A stretch of 64,000 nucleotides of DNA from Anastatus disparis (Eukaryota > Arthropoda > Insecta > Hymenoptera > Eupelmidae): NCBI GenBank assembly GCA_017163975.1, contig JAFFSR010000365.1, forward strand, positions 434,001 to 498,000, read 5' to 3'. A model generated the notes under the pieces. That model was not told the DNA's origin. It searched no databases and worked only from the letters and a program-made list of their open reading frames with translations. This document shows positions 9,994 through 20,431 of the stretch, piece by piece. Position numbers and translations under genes: made by a program. Positions within the stretch are counted from its first letter, which is position 1. Each line of letters begins with the position of its first letter.

Positions 9994-11160
9994 ATGACTG
10001 CATCGGTCCTCTTTGGGGAGTAGAATAAGAAGTAGGGAAGAACAATTCGCATGTTTTCTGAACGTGAGGTCATTAAAAGCTCATCTTTTCTTGAGAAAAT
10101 CGCCCATGACCAGATGCAGGACATCACTTCCAACAAATTACTCGATGCTATACAGACTGGTTTTAGGAAGCACCACTCTACGCAGACTGCTACACTTAAA
10201 CTTACAGACGACATAAGGTCAGGTTTAGACAGAAAGTTTGTCACGTTACTCTTCCTCTAAACTTCTTGTGAGATTAAGATCGATACAATTTTCCAGAATC
10301 GTATTCGGATATATTACCTCCTATTTATCAGGTAGGAAACAAATGGTTTTCACATATTTAAAAGAGGAATCGAATTGGCTAACATTTTGGAGTTCCTCAG
10401 GGTTCGGGGCTGGTGCCTCTGTTGATTAGCATTTACATTAATAGCGTACGTGACGCACTGGACTCCGGTCACATTAAGCACCTGCTATATGCAGATGATC
10501 TTCAAATTTATATATAGGCACTTCATAATGATGTGGATAAGAGTATTTGTATTTTACAGAGGGCGAATAAGGCGGTGTCGGGGTGGACTACTGATATTTC
10601 TCTTACTTGAAATGCTAGTAAAACAAAGGCGATTGTCTTTGGCAGTAATCGTTTTATTAAAAATGTTTTGCTGGTGAGCCAAGGACGATTGATCTAGGGA
10701 GTAATGTCGGTATTACTTGCTCCGACTCCGTTATGAGCCTTTGTGTTGTACTTGACTCTAAACTGTCTTGGAAACCGTACATTATTATGATGATTAAAAA
10801 ATTCAATAAAATAATGTATAACCTGCAGTTTTTCCGTCGGTATACCACTTAGACTCCACGTAAACAACTCACAACCACCCTGCTGTTTCCGCATCTTGAT
10901 TACTGCTTAGTAATTCTGCTTGATGTTTCACAAAAGCTGCAAAGACGACTACAGACAATGCAAAATTTATGCATGAGAAATGTATTAGGTGTGAGAATGG
11001 GTGACCATATCTCGCCCCATAGTTATGCTATGGGTTGGCTGCGTACTAATTCAAGGAGACAATATTTTGTAGCTGTACTTTTGTACGATATCGTATGTAT
11101 GAATACTCCCGAATATCTAGTAAGCCTCTACACGAGATATATACCTTTAAGTCAAATTTA
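9994..11160 (+). pseudogene. LINE ORF2 remnant: EN start fused to reverse transcriptase
   Basis: ORF2 starts at ATG 9994 in an ATGA context. After ACFLNVRSLKAH at ~10080 the endonuclease is missing and sequence resumes in the RT N-terminal region (ITSNKLLDAIQTGFRKHHST then QTATLKLTDDIRSGLDRK). Further recognisable pieces are a degraded F-x-DD box near 10490 (YMQMIF, broken frame) and the C-terminal part NLCMRNVLGVRMGDHISPH then NSRRQYF. Frameshifts are frequent, so it cannot be functional. The deletion of about 1.3 kb relative to the copy at 22.8-25.4 kb is clear. Confidence 0.65.
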
Positions 11161-11180
11161 TATTATTATTTAATTAATAA

Positions 11181-11225
<45 letters not shown>

Positions 11226-13257
11226 TTTATAATATTATTATTATTTTTTAATATAAAGAAAAACAAATTTATAGAAATAATTATTACACCTATTTCTTTT
11301 TCTCGATGACGTATCTGTTTCTGAAAGAATAACACTATTTCAATACTACTAACTATTTTCCAATAAATTATACACTATTAATTAAAGAAAAAACAACAGT
11401 AAGTAAAGCATGTTTTTATAATTTGATAAGTAATTAATTAATTCTTAATTAAAAACTTTTTTCTGCACAATATCCTTTGAAAAAGAGATACATAAATTTC
11501 TATTTTTCAAAATTATAGGAAAACTCATAGGAAATTAAAAAAATAAACACATTAATTTCTTCGAAGTATATAGTTTCCGAAATCATGGTGAGGTTATAGT
11601 TATTTTACACTTCACTGGAACTGTTGAAATAATTTTTAAAAATAACCCCAAAATTATTTTTTAAGTGATATGAGGACAGGAAAAAAATTTTAGAAAAAAT
11701 TGATGAAAAGTTTCAATAAAATTGTTATTGTTTATTTATACTTGTTAAATAAACTTTTTAGAGGCAAAGACTATGCCAAATATTAATATTTTCGGATACT
11801 TCCCTAAATTAAAAAAAAATGAAGATTTTATGTTCTTTAGTTAGCGAGATACATACAATTTTACCCCATGCACTGAAGAAAAAATAAAGCAATTCTTGAC
11901 CGGGACCCAAGCAAAATCTCCTTTGTTAGCAAAGCAAAGCGGCATAAGGCTTTATTAACTTACTGACCCAAGCAATGTTTGCTAGGCAGTGAAGAAGATT
12001 TCGTTTTCACACAAGAGCTCTGCTCGACATACTTCTCGGGCGTGCGCACTAGTGACGCGCAGTGAACTTTTGTATTCAGAAGTCCATAGCACGTTACTGG
12101 GCGCGATCCCGAGAAATACGTGGAACAAAGCCATGATATTATGGCTTTTAACCCAAGCAATAATTGCTTTGGAAACTTAAAGCGTTATTAACATTGGAAT
12201 CAACAGAATTAATTGCTTCTTTCAGTGTAGATTACTTTGAACCTTTAGAATCAGTTTTGTTGTCACATGGCTTTCTATCTTCCCCGATGTTACCTTCCAT
12301 CTTCATAATGATTTCGAAATTTAATTAAACAATATAATTTAACAATCAACGTGCTGCAGTATTTTTTTTAGATATTGCAAGTATCGACGCGATTTTTCGT
12401 TATTGTTGCGTTTCTTAATTTGCATAAATAAAATCGTGACAATTTTTTGAAAAAACAAAAAAATTATTCCGTCTCCAAGAGCACTTACAGAGTTGTTTAA
12501 ACCTCCCAAAATATTAGGAAAAGTACTACCTATCCAACGAACCTACTCTTATTTATCTGCGACGAATAGTTTAATTGCAAATTAAAAGTTAGCCAGCAAA
12601 AACGATTTTTTTCAAATCGCAATTTTAAACGATTAAATTTAAAAAAATTGATTGGCTACCGATTGTACAGTAAAGTAGAGATGTTAAACTTTCAAAATCA
12701 CTTTGATGTACCCTCGTACGATGCATAGCGGCTTGAAAATAATCACGCCAATATGGCCTATTTCTAATAAACAATTTAAATTATGCAAAAATTATTGAAT
12801 ATTTTTACTGTGAATTCACTATCATTAGAGCTTGACTTTCACCAATTATCAAGCCCCAAATTGTTTTTTTAACGGAGTATTCAATAATCGCAAAAATCAA
12901 ACCCATTTTTGGTTATTTTTTGCGATTTGCAAATAAACAAATTAAGATAATGGAATTGTACAAAAATAAGTTTCGTAGATCTTTGAAATATCTACGAAGT
13001 TTACTTGAAAAATTTTTTTTGTACAATTGATAGTTTTTGTCTATGGTAAAAAGTGTTCTTTTCCATTAATTTGTTTATAAAAATATTTTCCTACAATAGG
13101 ATTTTGGCTCATTCATCGGATTAAAGTTCCTGATGACCTCCCCTACCAGAATCAGTTCGAAAACCCTGGGTTACATTTTTTCAGAAAAAAAAACTAATTA
13201 GACAGACCTACTGGAGCGACTACTAGGGGTGAAATTAGGGATCTAACTGATAGGTAT
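11161..13257. other. AT-rich stretch without genes; short dispersed repeats
   Basis: It opens with a (TA)n microsatellite (about 11187-11221). At 11890-12180 a higher-GC block contains three variants of ACCCAAGCAA, one as a hairpin CCCAAGCAATAATTGCTTTGG. At 12930-13075 an inverted repeat pairs AACAAATTAAGATAATGGAA with TTCCATTAATTTGTTTA and has an inner CGTAGAT/ATCTACG hairpin. The short reading frames at 11960-12180 overlap on both strands and look like chance. It probably represents one or more insertions separating LINE copy 1 from its 3' tail. Confidence 0.5.
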
Positions 13258-13540
13258 TTGAAACTGATTTTTAGCATATTTTTGTTTATACTCATTACGT
13301 GTATTTATTTTCGTTCGGTTTTCTATTAGTGATATCACTTTCAATTTAAATTATTGACTTACTAATATAGTATTATTATTTATAGTATGTCCTCAAATTG
13401 TGATATCATACTATGCAATTCTATTTTTACTGTGCAATATTATTTACGTATTTTATGTTCTTTTAATTCAATTGTGTATTACACGCTCTTTTTGTACATG
13501 TGTTAAGAAATAAAAATATATCTATCCATCTATCTAAAGA
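13258..13540 (+). repeat. LINE 3' untranslated end with ATCT tail
   Basis: This matches the 3' UTR of LINE copy 2 read on the minus strand from about 22555 to 22290. Shared features include GTGATATCAC, TTATTGACTTACTA and GTGATATCATACT in the same order. It ends in AAATATATCTATCCATCTATCT, a short ATCT-type tail like the GATA-type ends of the minus-strand copies. It may be the displaced 3' end of copy 1 or an independent truncated insertion. Confidence 0.6.
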
Positions 13541-14030
13541 TCAACTTGTTGAAGCTTGACCTGAATGGTTATTTTATAATTGATTCTTATATTAGCTTTT
13601 TTTTATTATTTTTATATACAATACTTTTCTTATTAAATAATATCTAGTGTTTTGTCTGGTGGCGACGAATCAGTGCGCCTATCAACCTCGTCATTTCAAT
13701 TGTTTGTTAAATTTTTAATTACAATTATAACTGACAATTTGCACGCTTTTGTGTCAACAAAAGTAATTACACAGTTTTATTTTGCTTTACTTTTTTATTG
13801 AGGTTTGAGTTGCATAATACGAGCGGCTGATGCGAATGATCATCTGACCACTTTATAACAGGTAACATACTAGCGATAACATTACAATAAGGTTACAACT
13901 ATATAAAGGCTACAGGCGGGTTAACATAGTGAAAATGTCTTATTTAAGAATTCGAATGTCTTATGTACCATTCGATGAAGATTGGAAAAAAACTCCCATA
14001 CACAATCTTTCAGCCCCTTAACCCGTGCGC
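13541..14030. other. Unassigned AT-rich sequence
   Basis: No open frame of note and no clear repeat. A short GC-richer patch at 13650-13690 and a TGCGCGTGTGCAG stretch near 14025 are the only departures from the AT-rich background. Confidence 0.4.
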
Positions 14031-14990
14031 GTGTGCAGTAAAGTCAAAATAAGTGTTTTTTTAACTTTATTTTTTTTATGCCCCCCAAAAAAATAAAAAC
14101 ATACAAAATTACATGCAAAATTCTTGCAAAAAATCAGAAAAGCAGTTTATTGTATAGCAAACAAGCAAAAATATTTGCAGATTATATGGGGATATCCACA
14201 CAACTTTTCATTCTCTAGTAACAGGTCATATTAAAACTGTTACCGGGTTACCGCATGATGCACATTATTTAAACTAGGTTCAAATCTTTTTGTGCTATCC
14301 TGTAACTCTATTTCTGATGTATTTTGTAAATGTGCCACAAACGGCGTAGCAGATAATTCTATAAAAAGTAAATTTACACATAAGATAAATTACGATAATT
14401 TTTTGTGTGTAAAAATGAATGTTTTATAGAAATATCTACTGCGCCGTTTGTGGCACATTTACAAAATACATCAGATATAGAGTTACAGGATAGCACAAAA
14501 GATTTGAACCTAGTTTAAATAATGTGAATCATGCGGTAACCCTGTAACAGCTGTAATATGACTTGTGACTAGAGAATTAAAAGTTGTGTGGATATCCTCA
14601 TATAACATTTAATATGAACCTTAAAAGCATTATTTTAGATTTAAATTGCTGTTTTCACTCCCATACTGTTAAGTTGCCATCCTCCAAATTAATATTTTTG
14701 ATTAATTTTTCTTGTTTATCATCGATAGTTATATCAGTTATAAAAAATAGTGCACCACTTTAATTTTCTCCAAAAACCGATTTTTTCACATTTTTTGCAT
14801 ATTTTGTAGGTTATATTACAATCTAAAAATTGAAACACAGTTTTCATGTGTATTTTTCTCTGCTCTTTATGACAGAGCTATGAGTTTCAAGAAGAAATCG
14901 TAAGCAACTCCTAATTTTGCTAAAAATCGTTTTTTTTTTGCACTTTTGCTTTCTCATAAAGAAAGCATTGCATCGATAAAAAATTTTTTT
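14031..14990 (+). repeat. Dispersed repeat Y, copy 1 (interrupted)
   Basis: This sequence is the reverse complement of 29690-30280. Shared landmarks, in inverted order, are the AATAAGTGTTTTTTTAACTT region (14050 versus ~30195), the CCCATACTGTTAAGTTGCCAT region (14660 versus ~30015) and GCTCTTTATGAC (14860 versus ~29810). The copy here is split by a 412-bp palindrome. The uninterrupted copy gives the empty site. Confidence 0.65.
14184..14603. mobile_element. 412-bp palindromic element with ATAT duplication
   Basis: The element spans 14188-14599, with arms of ~190 bp starting GGGGATATCCACACAACTTT. It is flanked by ATAT on both sides. The homologous uninterrupted repeat near 30070-30085 reads ATTACATAACA on the matching strand, which is the empty site with one substitution, so the 4-bp duplication is well supported. 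Four-base duplications occur in Sola, Chapaev and some other superfamilies. There is no coding sequence to decide. Confidence 0.75.
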
Positions 14991-15067
14991 TTTCCATTTT
15001 TTCATTAATTTGTACATATTTAGACTCAGGGAGTCGAAAAAAGTGATTTCCAGAAAATGTCTGTATG

Positions 15068-15136
<69 letters not shown>
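15068..15136 (+). repeat. (GT)n microsatellite
   Basis: An essentially uninterrupted run of about 34 GT units, ending GTATGATTC. The Val/Cys-rich reading frame across it is an artefact of the dinucleotide. Confidence 0.95.
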
Positions 15137-15138
<2 letters not shown>

Positions 15139-16117
15139 ATTCAGTACGCCAAAAATATCTCAAGAACTACTCGATGGATTTGCTTCAAATTTTGCATGCA
15201 ATCTATTTTTTTGTCTAACTGGGGGGGGAGCTATTGAAAATTGATCTTCTTAGCTCAGTTTTTTTTTGAGCTATTTTAATAATTTTTAAAAAATTTGGAT
15301 TTTTCATTTTTTTGGTATTTTACGTAAAGTACTCGAAGAACTTTCTTGAAAATTTGTATGGACATTATTTGTGACTGCCAAAAGAAGAAAAACTTTTACT
15401 AACATATTTTCTTAGCGCACTTTTAATTTTAGAGCAATTTGAAAATTTTGAAGAAAAAATTTTTTCTCCATTTTTTTTTTATTTCATGAAAACCATTCGA
15501 TAGATTTGCTCCAAAATTTGTATGCAAGTTATTCGCTATTGTCTGAGGAAAATTAACTTTGAAAGACTCATTTCTTTAGCGCAGTTTTAATTTTAGAGCA
15601 TTTAGAAAATTTTTGAAAAAATGTTTATTTTTCATTTTTTTTATTTTACACAAAAACCATTCGTTAGATTTGCTCTAAAATCATTATGCAAATTATTCTA
15701 TATTGCCTTAATAAAACAAGCTTTGGAAAACTTATTTTCTTAGCGCAGTTTTAATTTAAGAGAATTTTAAAAATTTATTTTAAATTTTTTATTTATTTTG
15801 ATCTTACGTAAACTACTCTAAGAATTTGTTTAAAAATTTGTTTAGTAATTATTTGCTACTGTTAAAATAATAAAAACATTTGGAAACTGATTTTCTTAGC
15901 ATACTATTAATTTTAGAGCATTTTGAAAGTTTTTAAAAAAGTTGTTATTTTTTATTATTTTTCTATTTCATGAAAACCATTCGATTGATTTGCTCCAAAA
16001 TTTTTATGCAAGTTAAAATTTGAGAATATTAATGCTCGTATTTGACGGTTGAAAAAATTAAACTTCAACAAACTTGGAATATCGAGCAGATGTATCTTTT
16101 ATTAGAAACCACGTCAA

Positions 16118-16158
16118 GCAACGTTTCGAACACTTACAATGTGTTCTTCTTCAGGCTG
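16118..16158 (-). ncRNA. Hammerhead-like ribozyme motif in Penelope left end
   Basis: On the minus strand CTGAAGA is followed by GAACAC, a 7-base loop, GTGTTC, then GAAACG. This is the conserved CUGANGA core, stem II and GAAA core of hammerhead ribozymes. Hammerheads are established components of Penelope-like terminal repeats. One extra A separates the core and stem II, and I did not resolve stem III or the cleavage site, so activity is uncertain. Confidence 0.5.
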
Positions 16159-16629
16159 TACACAAGAATAAAAACTTAAAATAAAATACAATAATAAAAC
16201 ATAGAAAAACTTATAAAATACACTTTACCTATATGCACAAACGGCAAGTCAAAAAATAAAATTGCTACAACGACGTCCTTAAAAGTAAAATTAAATAAAT
16301 TAAATAGATTAAATGAATTAAACACAAAAACAATTCAACAATAAAAGAACTTACGTCGCATGTCAAGATTTGGAAATACTATCGACGAGTATTTAATTTC
16401 TATGCGCTTATATACAAAACTAAAATCACACATACTTATATAAGTCAAATTCACATACGTTACAATAATCGTACAATATCAGTAGAGGGGATACATCAGC
16501 TATTATAAAATTATACACAAAACGGTAGACCACCTCTCGTATTTTAAATTGCAACAGTAATTTCAAAAACATAAACAAAAGAAAGAAAAAAGGAATTATA
16601 ACGTACAATAATACAGATTTTTAAATATT

Positions 16630-17667
16630 TTAAAACTGTGTATGTCTAATTAAATTTACAGCATCTTTATATGTTTTTTTGAGAAATTGTGTGTCTGTAA
16701 TTCTATTCATGGTGTTATTATAAAAGTGTATATTTAGCATCTCTAAAAATTCTCTTTTTTTCCTATAAGGCTCTCTACCAACGATAGTAGTATTTTCAAA
16801 ATTGATCATATGTTTTGTATTTATTATGTGTGTGACTAAAGCTGATTTGTTGTTCATGCATTTAACATCTCTTTTATGTTCTTTTAATCGATCGATTAAC
16901 ATCCTATAAGTCTGTTCAACGTATACATAATCGCAGTTTTTACAAGGTATTTTGTATATAACGTTTTCGTTTTCTTTTTGTTTATCTCTATCTTTGCCTA
17001 GATTTACAAAATTGAGTTTATGAGCGTTTTTGTAAACAATTTTATAATTCGAGCCTTTTAAAATTTTATTAAAATCATTATTCAAATCTTTTATGTACGG
17101 AAATACAACTATTTTTTCACGGACATTGTAACTGTCATTCTTTTGGTTATTATTATTATTTTTTAGCTTATGAATTCTTTTTTTAATGTATTTTTTAATA
17201 AAATAAACTGGATAATCGTTTTTGGTAAGAATATGAAAGATTGAATTTAGATTATTCCTATGGAATTTATTATCAGACAAAAGAATACTTTTATCAACCA
17301 AATTATATATTGTAGCAATTTTTTGTGAAGTCGGATGATGTGAGTGGAAATTGATGTATATATCAGAAGAAGTAGGCTTTTTATACCAATTAATATCTAA
17401 TTTATTATTATTCTTTGTAATACTAACATCTAAAAAGTTAATTTGATTATTTTTTTCCTGTTCAATGGTGAATTTCAAAAACTGGTCCTCTGCGTTAAAT
17501 TCTTCTAAAATCTTTTCAATATCTTCCTTATTGACGATTAGGAAGCAATCATCAACGTATCTAGTGTAGAAAAATATTGAATTTTTCAATTTCTCCAAAC
17601 AATCATCTTCTAAAATTTCCAAACAGAATTCAGCAAGCCACGGGCTTGTGCAAAAGCCCGATGTGTT
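16630..17667 (-). pseudogene. Penelope-like RT C-terminal part plus GIY-YIG-like endonuclease
   Basis: An open frame from 17622 down to 16630 gives 330 residues, and the same frame continues upstream to about 17667 as FCTSPWLAEFCLEILE, the RT motif before the catalytic box. RYVDDCF at residues 21-27 is the RT active site (YVDD). NFLDVSI near 62-68 and WYKKPTSSDIYI near 79-90 are conserved Penelope RT blocks. The C-terminal domain from about residue 221 begins VIYKIPCKNCDYVYVEQT, where GIY-YIG normally reads VYxIGQT: the key glycine is replaced by glutamate (VEQT). RLKEH (about 245) and a KKREFLE glutamate (about 294) follow. The RT N-terminus is absent and nuclease activity is doubtful, although this frame itself is intact. 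Confidence 0.85.
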
Positions 17668-17838
17668 TTTGTGTTTAATTCATTTAATCTATTTAATTTA
17701 TTTAATTTTACTTTTAAGAACGTCGTTGTAGCAATTTTATTTTTTGACTTGCCGTTTGTGCATATAGGTAAAGTGTATTTTATAAGTTTTTCTACGTTTT
17801 ATTATTGTATTTTATTTTAAGTTTTCATTCTTGTGTAC

Positions 17839-17880
17839 AGCCTGAAGAAGAACACATTGTAAGTGTTCGAAATGTTGCTT
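17839..17880 (+). ncRNA. Hammerhead-like ribozyme motif in Penelope right end
   Basis: This is the inverted copy of the motif at 16118-16158: CTGAAGA, GAACAC, loop, GTGTTC, then GAAATG. The right copy has GAAATG where the left one has GAAACG. Located next to the terminal repeat, as expected for Penelope-like elements. Activity not established. Confidence 0.5.
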
Positions 17881-18540
17881 GACGTGGTTTCTAATAAAAG
17901 ATACATCTGCTTGATATTCCAAGTTTGTTGAAGTTTAATTTTTTATGCAAGTTATTCGCTATTGTCTAAAGGAAATAAGCTTTAGACAACTTATTTTCTT
18001 AGCATAGTTTTAATTTAAGAAAATTTTGAAAATTTTGAAAAAATGTTTATTTTTTATTTTTTTTTATATTACACTAGAACCATTCGATAGATTTGCTATA
18101 GAATTATTATGAAAATTATTCGTTATTGCCTTAATGAAACAAGCTTTGGAGAATTTATTGTCTTAGCGCAGTTATAATTTTAGAGCATTTTGAAAATTTT
18201 GAAAAAAATTTATTTTAAATTTTTCATTTTTTCTGGATTTTACGTAAACTACTCTGAGAATTCGCTTAAAAATAAGTATAGAAATTATTTGATACTGTTA
18301 AAATAATAAAAACATTTGAAAACTGATTTTTTTGGCATACTATTAATTTTATTATTTTCTTATTTCACGGAAACCATTCGATAGATTTGCTCCAAAATTT
18401 TTAAGCAAAATTTTTATTCACTATTGTCTAAAAAAAATATGATTTGGAAAACTAATTTTCTCAGTGCAGTTTTAATTTAAGAGAATTTTGAAAATTTTCA
18501 TACAAATTTTTATTTTTCATTTATCTTCTTTCTTAGCGTG

Positions 18541-19505
18541 GTTACGATTAGAAATTTCGTTGTCATCGTTCTTTTAAAGTACAAATTTATAAATAAATAT
18601 TAATGTTAGACAATTTTTTTATATTAAAATCACATTTAAATAAATATAAAAAAATTAATGTAACTCAAAGAGCTCTATGAGAAAGCATTCCGCCAAAGCA
18701 TTTGGCAGCGTTTTTTCACGTTCTTTATGGGTTATGTTACGCTTAAACGACGCTTTTCCGTGTATTTTTTTTTGCTATGGTTTCAAGAAAAAAAGTGTGT
18801 AGCTCTGATTCTCTAGAAAAAAGTGATATTTTCACGTTTTTTTTTATAGTTAGTGTTTGAAGTTGAGAGCTCGAATAACGATTTTGTGTATATTTTTTTC
18901 TACTTTTCATGATGGTATCAGTTTAATCAAGGTTCTTAATATGATGAATTCAAATATTGGCGAACAATCTGATTCCTAAAATTATTTTACATGACTATCA
19001 GATCGTAATACATTCTGAAGGATCAGAATTATATTTTACATATTTTTTGATATTTTGAATGATTGTTAGGACATAATTATTAAATGTTTATTGTCTTTAT
19101 TCTGTTCTGAAATTTTTTTCATACGAATAAATAATTTAAATAATCAGTATTTCAATGATAATTAAAGACATGCAATGGCACCCGAGTTACTCACTGTCTA
19201 ACCATGCATACGCAGAACTTCTAAATTCAATTTATGATAGTAAATGATTTTTTCTTAATCCTATATAAAAATACTAATTCCTTACTAAGTAGTTGTCAAA
19301 TAGTGCAATAATATTTAGACGGACTCTTGTTAATCTGGTCGCTGACAAAACTTGAGTATAAAGTTTTAGGTTCCTTCAGCTACTTTGTTCTTTTTAGTAG
19401 TTTTTTATGAGTAGAATTCAAATTTTGTTGTTATCGAACTCAACTAGTGGTCGTTTTTTTGTTATAAGCAATTTGATTGTTTATAACGCTATAAAACATT
19501 AACTT
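18541..19505. other. AT-rich sequence related to repeat Y, no gene
   Basis: Between 18660 and 18900 there are short stretches like those at 14860-14900 and 29690-29830, such as GGTTTCAAGAAAAAAAGTG and TAGCTCTGATTCTCT. This suggests a divergent copy of the same repeat. From 18950 to 19505 I see nothing recognisable. Confidence 0.4.
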
Positions 19506-19652
19506 TTAACCTTTAAAGGGCCGGGTTTTGAGGTTTCGAAACCTCCTTTAAAAGTGCCCAAATTTATGTCTTGTATCACCCATCAACAATGTACAATGTT
19601 CCTATCATGGACCGAGCCGATATATTGGCTCTCCGGCCCTGGAGGGTCATAA
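19506..19652. mobile_element. piggyBac-type MITE, degenerate
   Basis: The left side reads TTAA then CCTTTAAAGGGCCGGG. The right end is a degenerate inverted copy (TCCGGCCCTGGAGGGTCATAA). Length and ends resemble the TTAA-flanked MITE at 3860-4008. It lies close to a piggyBac transposase relic, which could have mobilised it. Confidence 0.6.
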
Positions 19653-19689
19653 AAAATATTTAGTTCGGTAAAATAGGAATAGAATCATA

Positions 19690-19995
19690 TTCTCAGGTTT
19701 GGAAATGTGCTGCATCCAAATCTGGAGTTTAATCGGTCATAACTGGTCATAATTATGGTCATTTAAGGTCAAACAAGGTCAAATGCAGAAAGTATTATAG
19801 ATATTCAAAATAAAATGATATCCAAATGTCTTGTGGGGTGCTGAATACATATCTGGAGTCTGATCGGTCATAACTGCTCATAATCACGGTCATTCGAGGT
19901 CAAACAAGGTCACTTCAAGGTTAAATGCAGAAAGTATCATATATATTCAAACAAAAATTATATCTAAGAGTATCCCGAGGTGCTACATCCGAATC
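19690..19995 (+). repeat. Tandem repeat of ~138 bp (about 2.2 copies)
   Basis: Units start at about 19702, 19838 and 19977 with GTGCTGCATCC-like sequence, each followed by ATCTGGAGT, CGGTCATAACTG and, in the first two, AGGTCAAACAAGGTCA. Within the units GGTCA recurs many times as a shorter sub-repeat. No coding role apparent. Confidence 0.7.
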
Positions 19996-20159
19996 TGAAA
20001 CTTGTTTGATTGTGAATAGACATAATTATACTCATTCTTCTGGGTATATGGCCATCTCAGAGTTTATGTGTTTTGATTCGTGCTTTTTTTTTAGAAATGT
20101 GGAGCTTTTAGGCCTTCTACTCTCCTTCTGCTTTACCCAGAGCTAACGACGTGGACGTA

Positions 20160-20330
20160 GAGAGTAATGTAGCTCTTTTTTTCATTTTTTTTTTATTTTT
20201 TATATTTTCCTATTTTTTTTATACATTTTTATACATTTAAAAAATTTTTTTTTTATACATTTTTTTATTTTTTATACATTTTTTAATTTTTTATACATTT
20301 TTTCAGTTTGTCAGAAGTCTATTTTGTATT
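20160..20330 (+). repeat. T-rich simple sequence with TTTTTATACA repeats
   Basis: A low-complexity tract with repeated TTTTTTATACATTTTT units, downstream (in sense) of the piggyBac relic. No genes. Confidence 0.7.
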
Positions 20331-20431
20331 TTTCTCACATTGCTCTTCTAAGATCTATATGAATCTATCCATAACATCTGACTTTATGACTTTCTTTTAT
20401 TTTTTATAATTTTTTCCAACTTGATCAAGGT

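Larger units (their letters stand above)
8359..11160 (+). mobile_element. CR1/Jockey-like LINE, copy 1 (internally deleted)
   Basis: This copy matches the minus-strand copy at 22.3-26.7 kb. It keeps extra ORF1 sequence at its 5' side (8359-8780), all of ORF1 in broken frames, the first ~30 codons of ORF2, and then jumps at about 10083 straight into the reverse transcriptase. The endonuclease is therefore deleted. It ends near 11160 in the C-terminal domain (SLYTRYIP) and runs into a (TA)n tract. Its lost 3' tail may be the sequence at 13258-13540. It inserted into the Helitron N-terminal coding region. Confidence 0.75.
16001..17953. mobile_element. Penelope-like retroelement with inverted terminal repeats
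   Basis: The element spans about 16015-17939 and is flanked by the 14-bp duplication TTTTTATGCAAGTT (16001-16014 and 17940-17953), which lies in the satellite monomer. Long ends at 16050-16330 and 17670-17937 are inverted copies of each other. Between them lies a minus-strand ORF with the end of a Penelope-type reverse transcriptase and a GIY-YIG-like domain. Inverted terminal copies and variable-length duplications are usual for Penelope-like elements. The RT is 5'-truncated. Insertion into a satellite array explains the interruption of the monomer. Confidence 0.85.
15140..18540 (+). repeat. Satellite array of ~160-bp monomers with A-B-C higher-order pattern
   Basis: Monomers recur about every 156-166 bp before the interruption, and all share the core ATTCGATAGATTTGCT or its variants, followed by an ATTATTCGCTATTGTC-like segment and a TTCTTAGCGCAGTTTTAAT segment. 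Three subtypes alternate. A (CCATTCGATAGATTTGCTCC, near 15490, 15976, 18376), B (TTTGCTCTAAAATCATTATG and relatives, near 15656 and 18079) and C (CGTAAACTACTCTAAGAATT and relatives, near 15330, 15812, 18250). C-to-C spacing is about 480-500 bp once the inserted Penelope-like element is removed. The array is interrupted at 16015-17939. No coding function. Confidence 0.8.

Noticed and set aside
15010..15237. 75-residue frame rich in Val and Cys
   Set aside because: It is a translation of the (GT)n microsatellite.
15140..18540. Regular repeats that could suggest a CRISPR array
   Set aside because: Units are ~160 bp of related sequence without unique spacers in an animal-type genome; it is a satellite.
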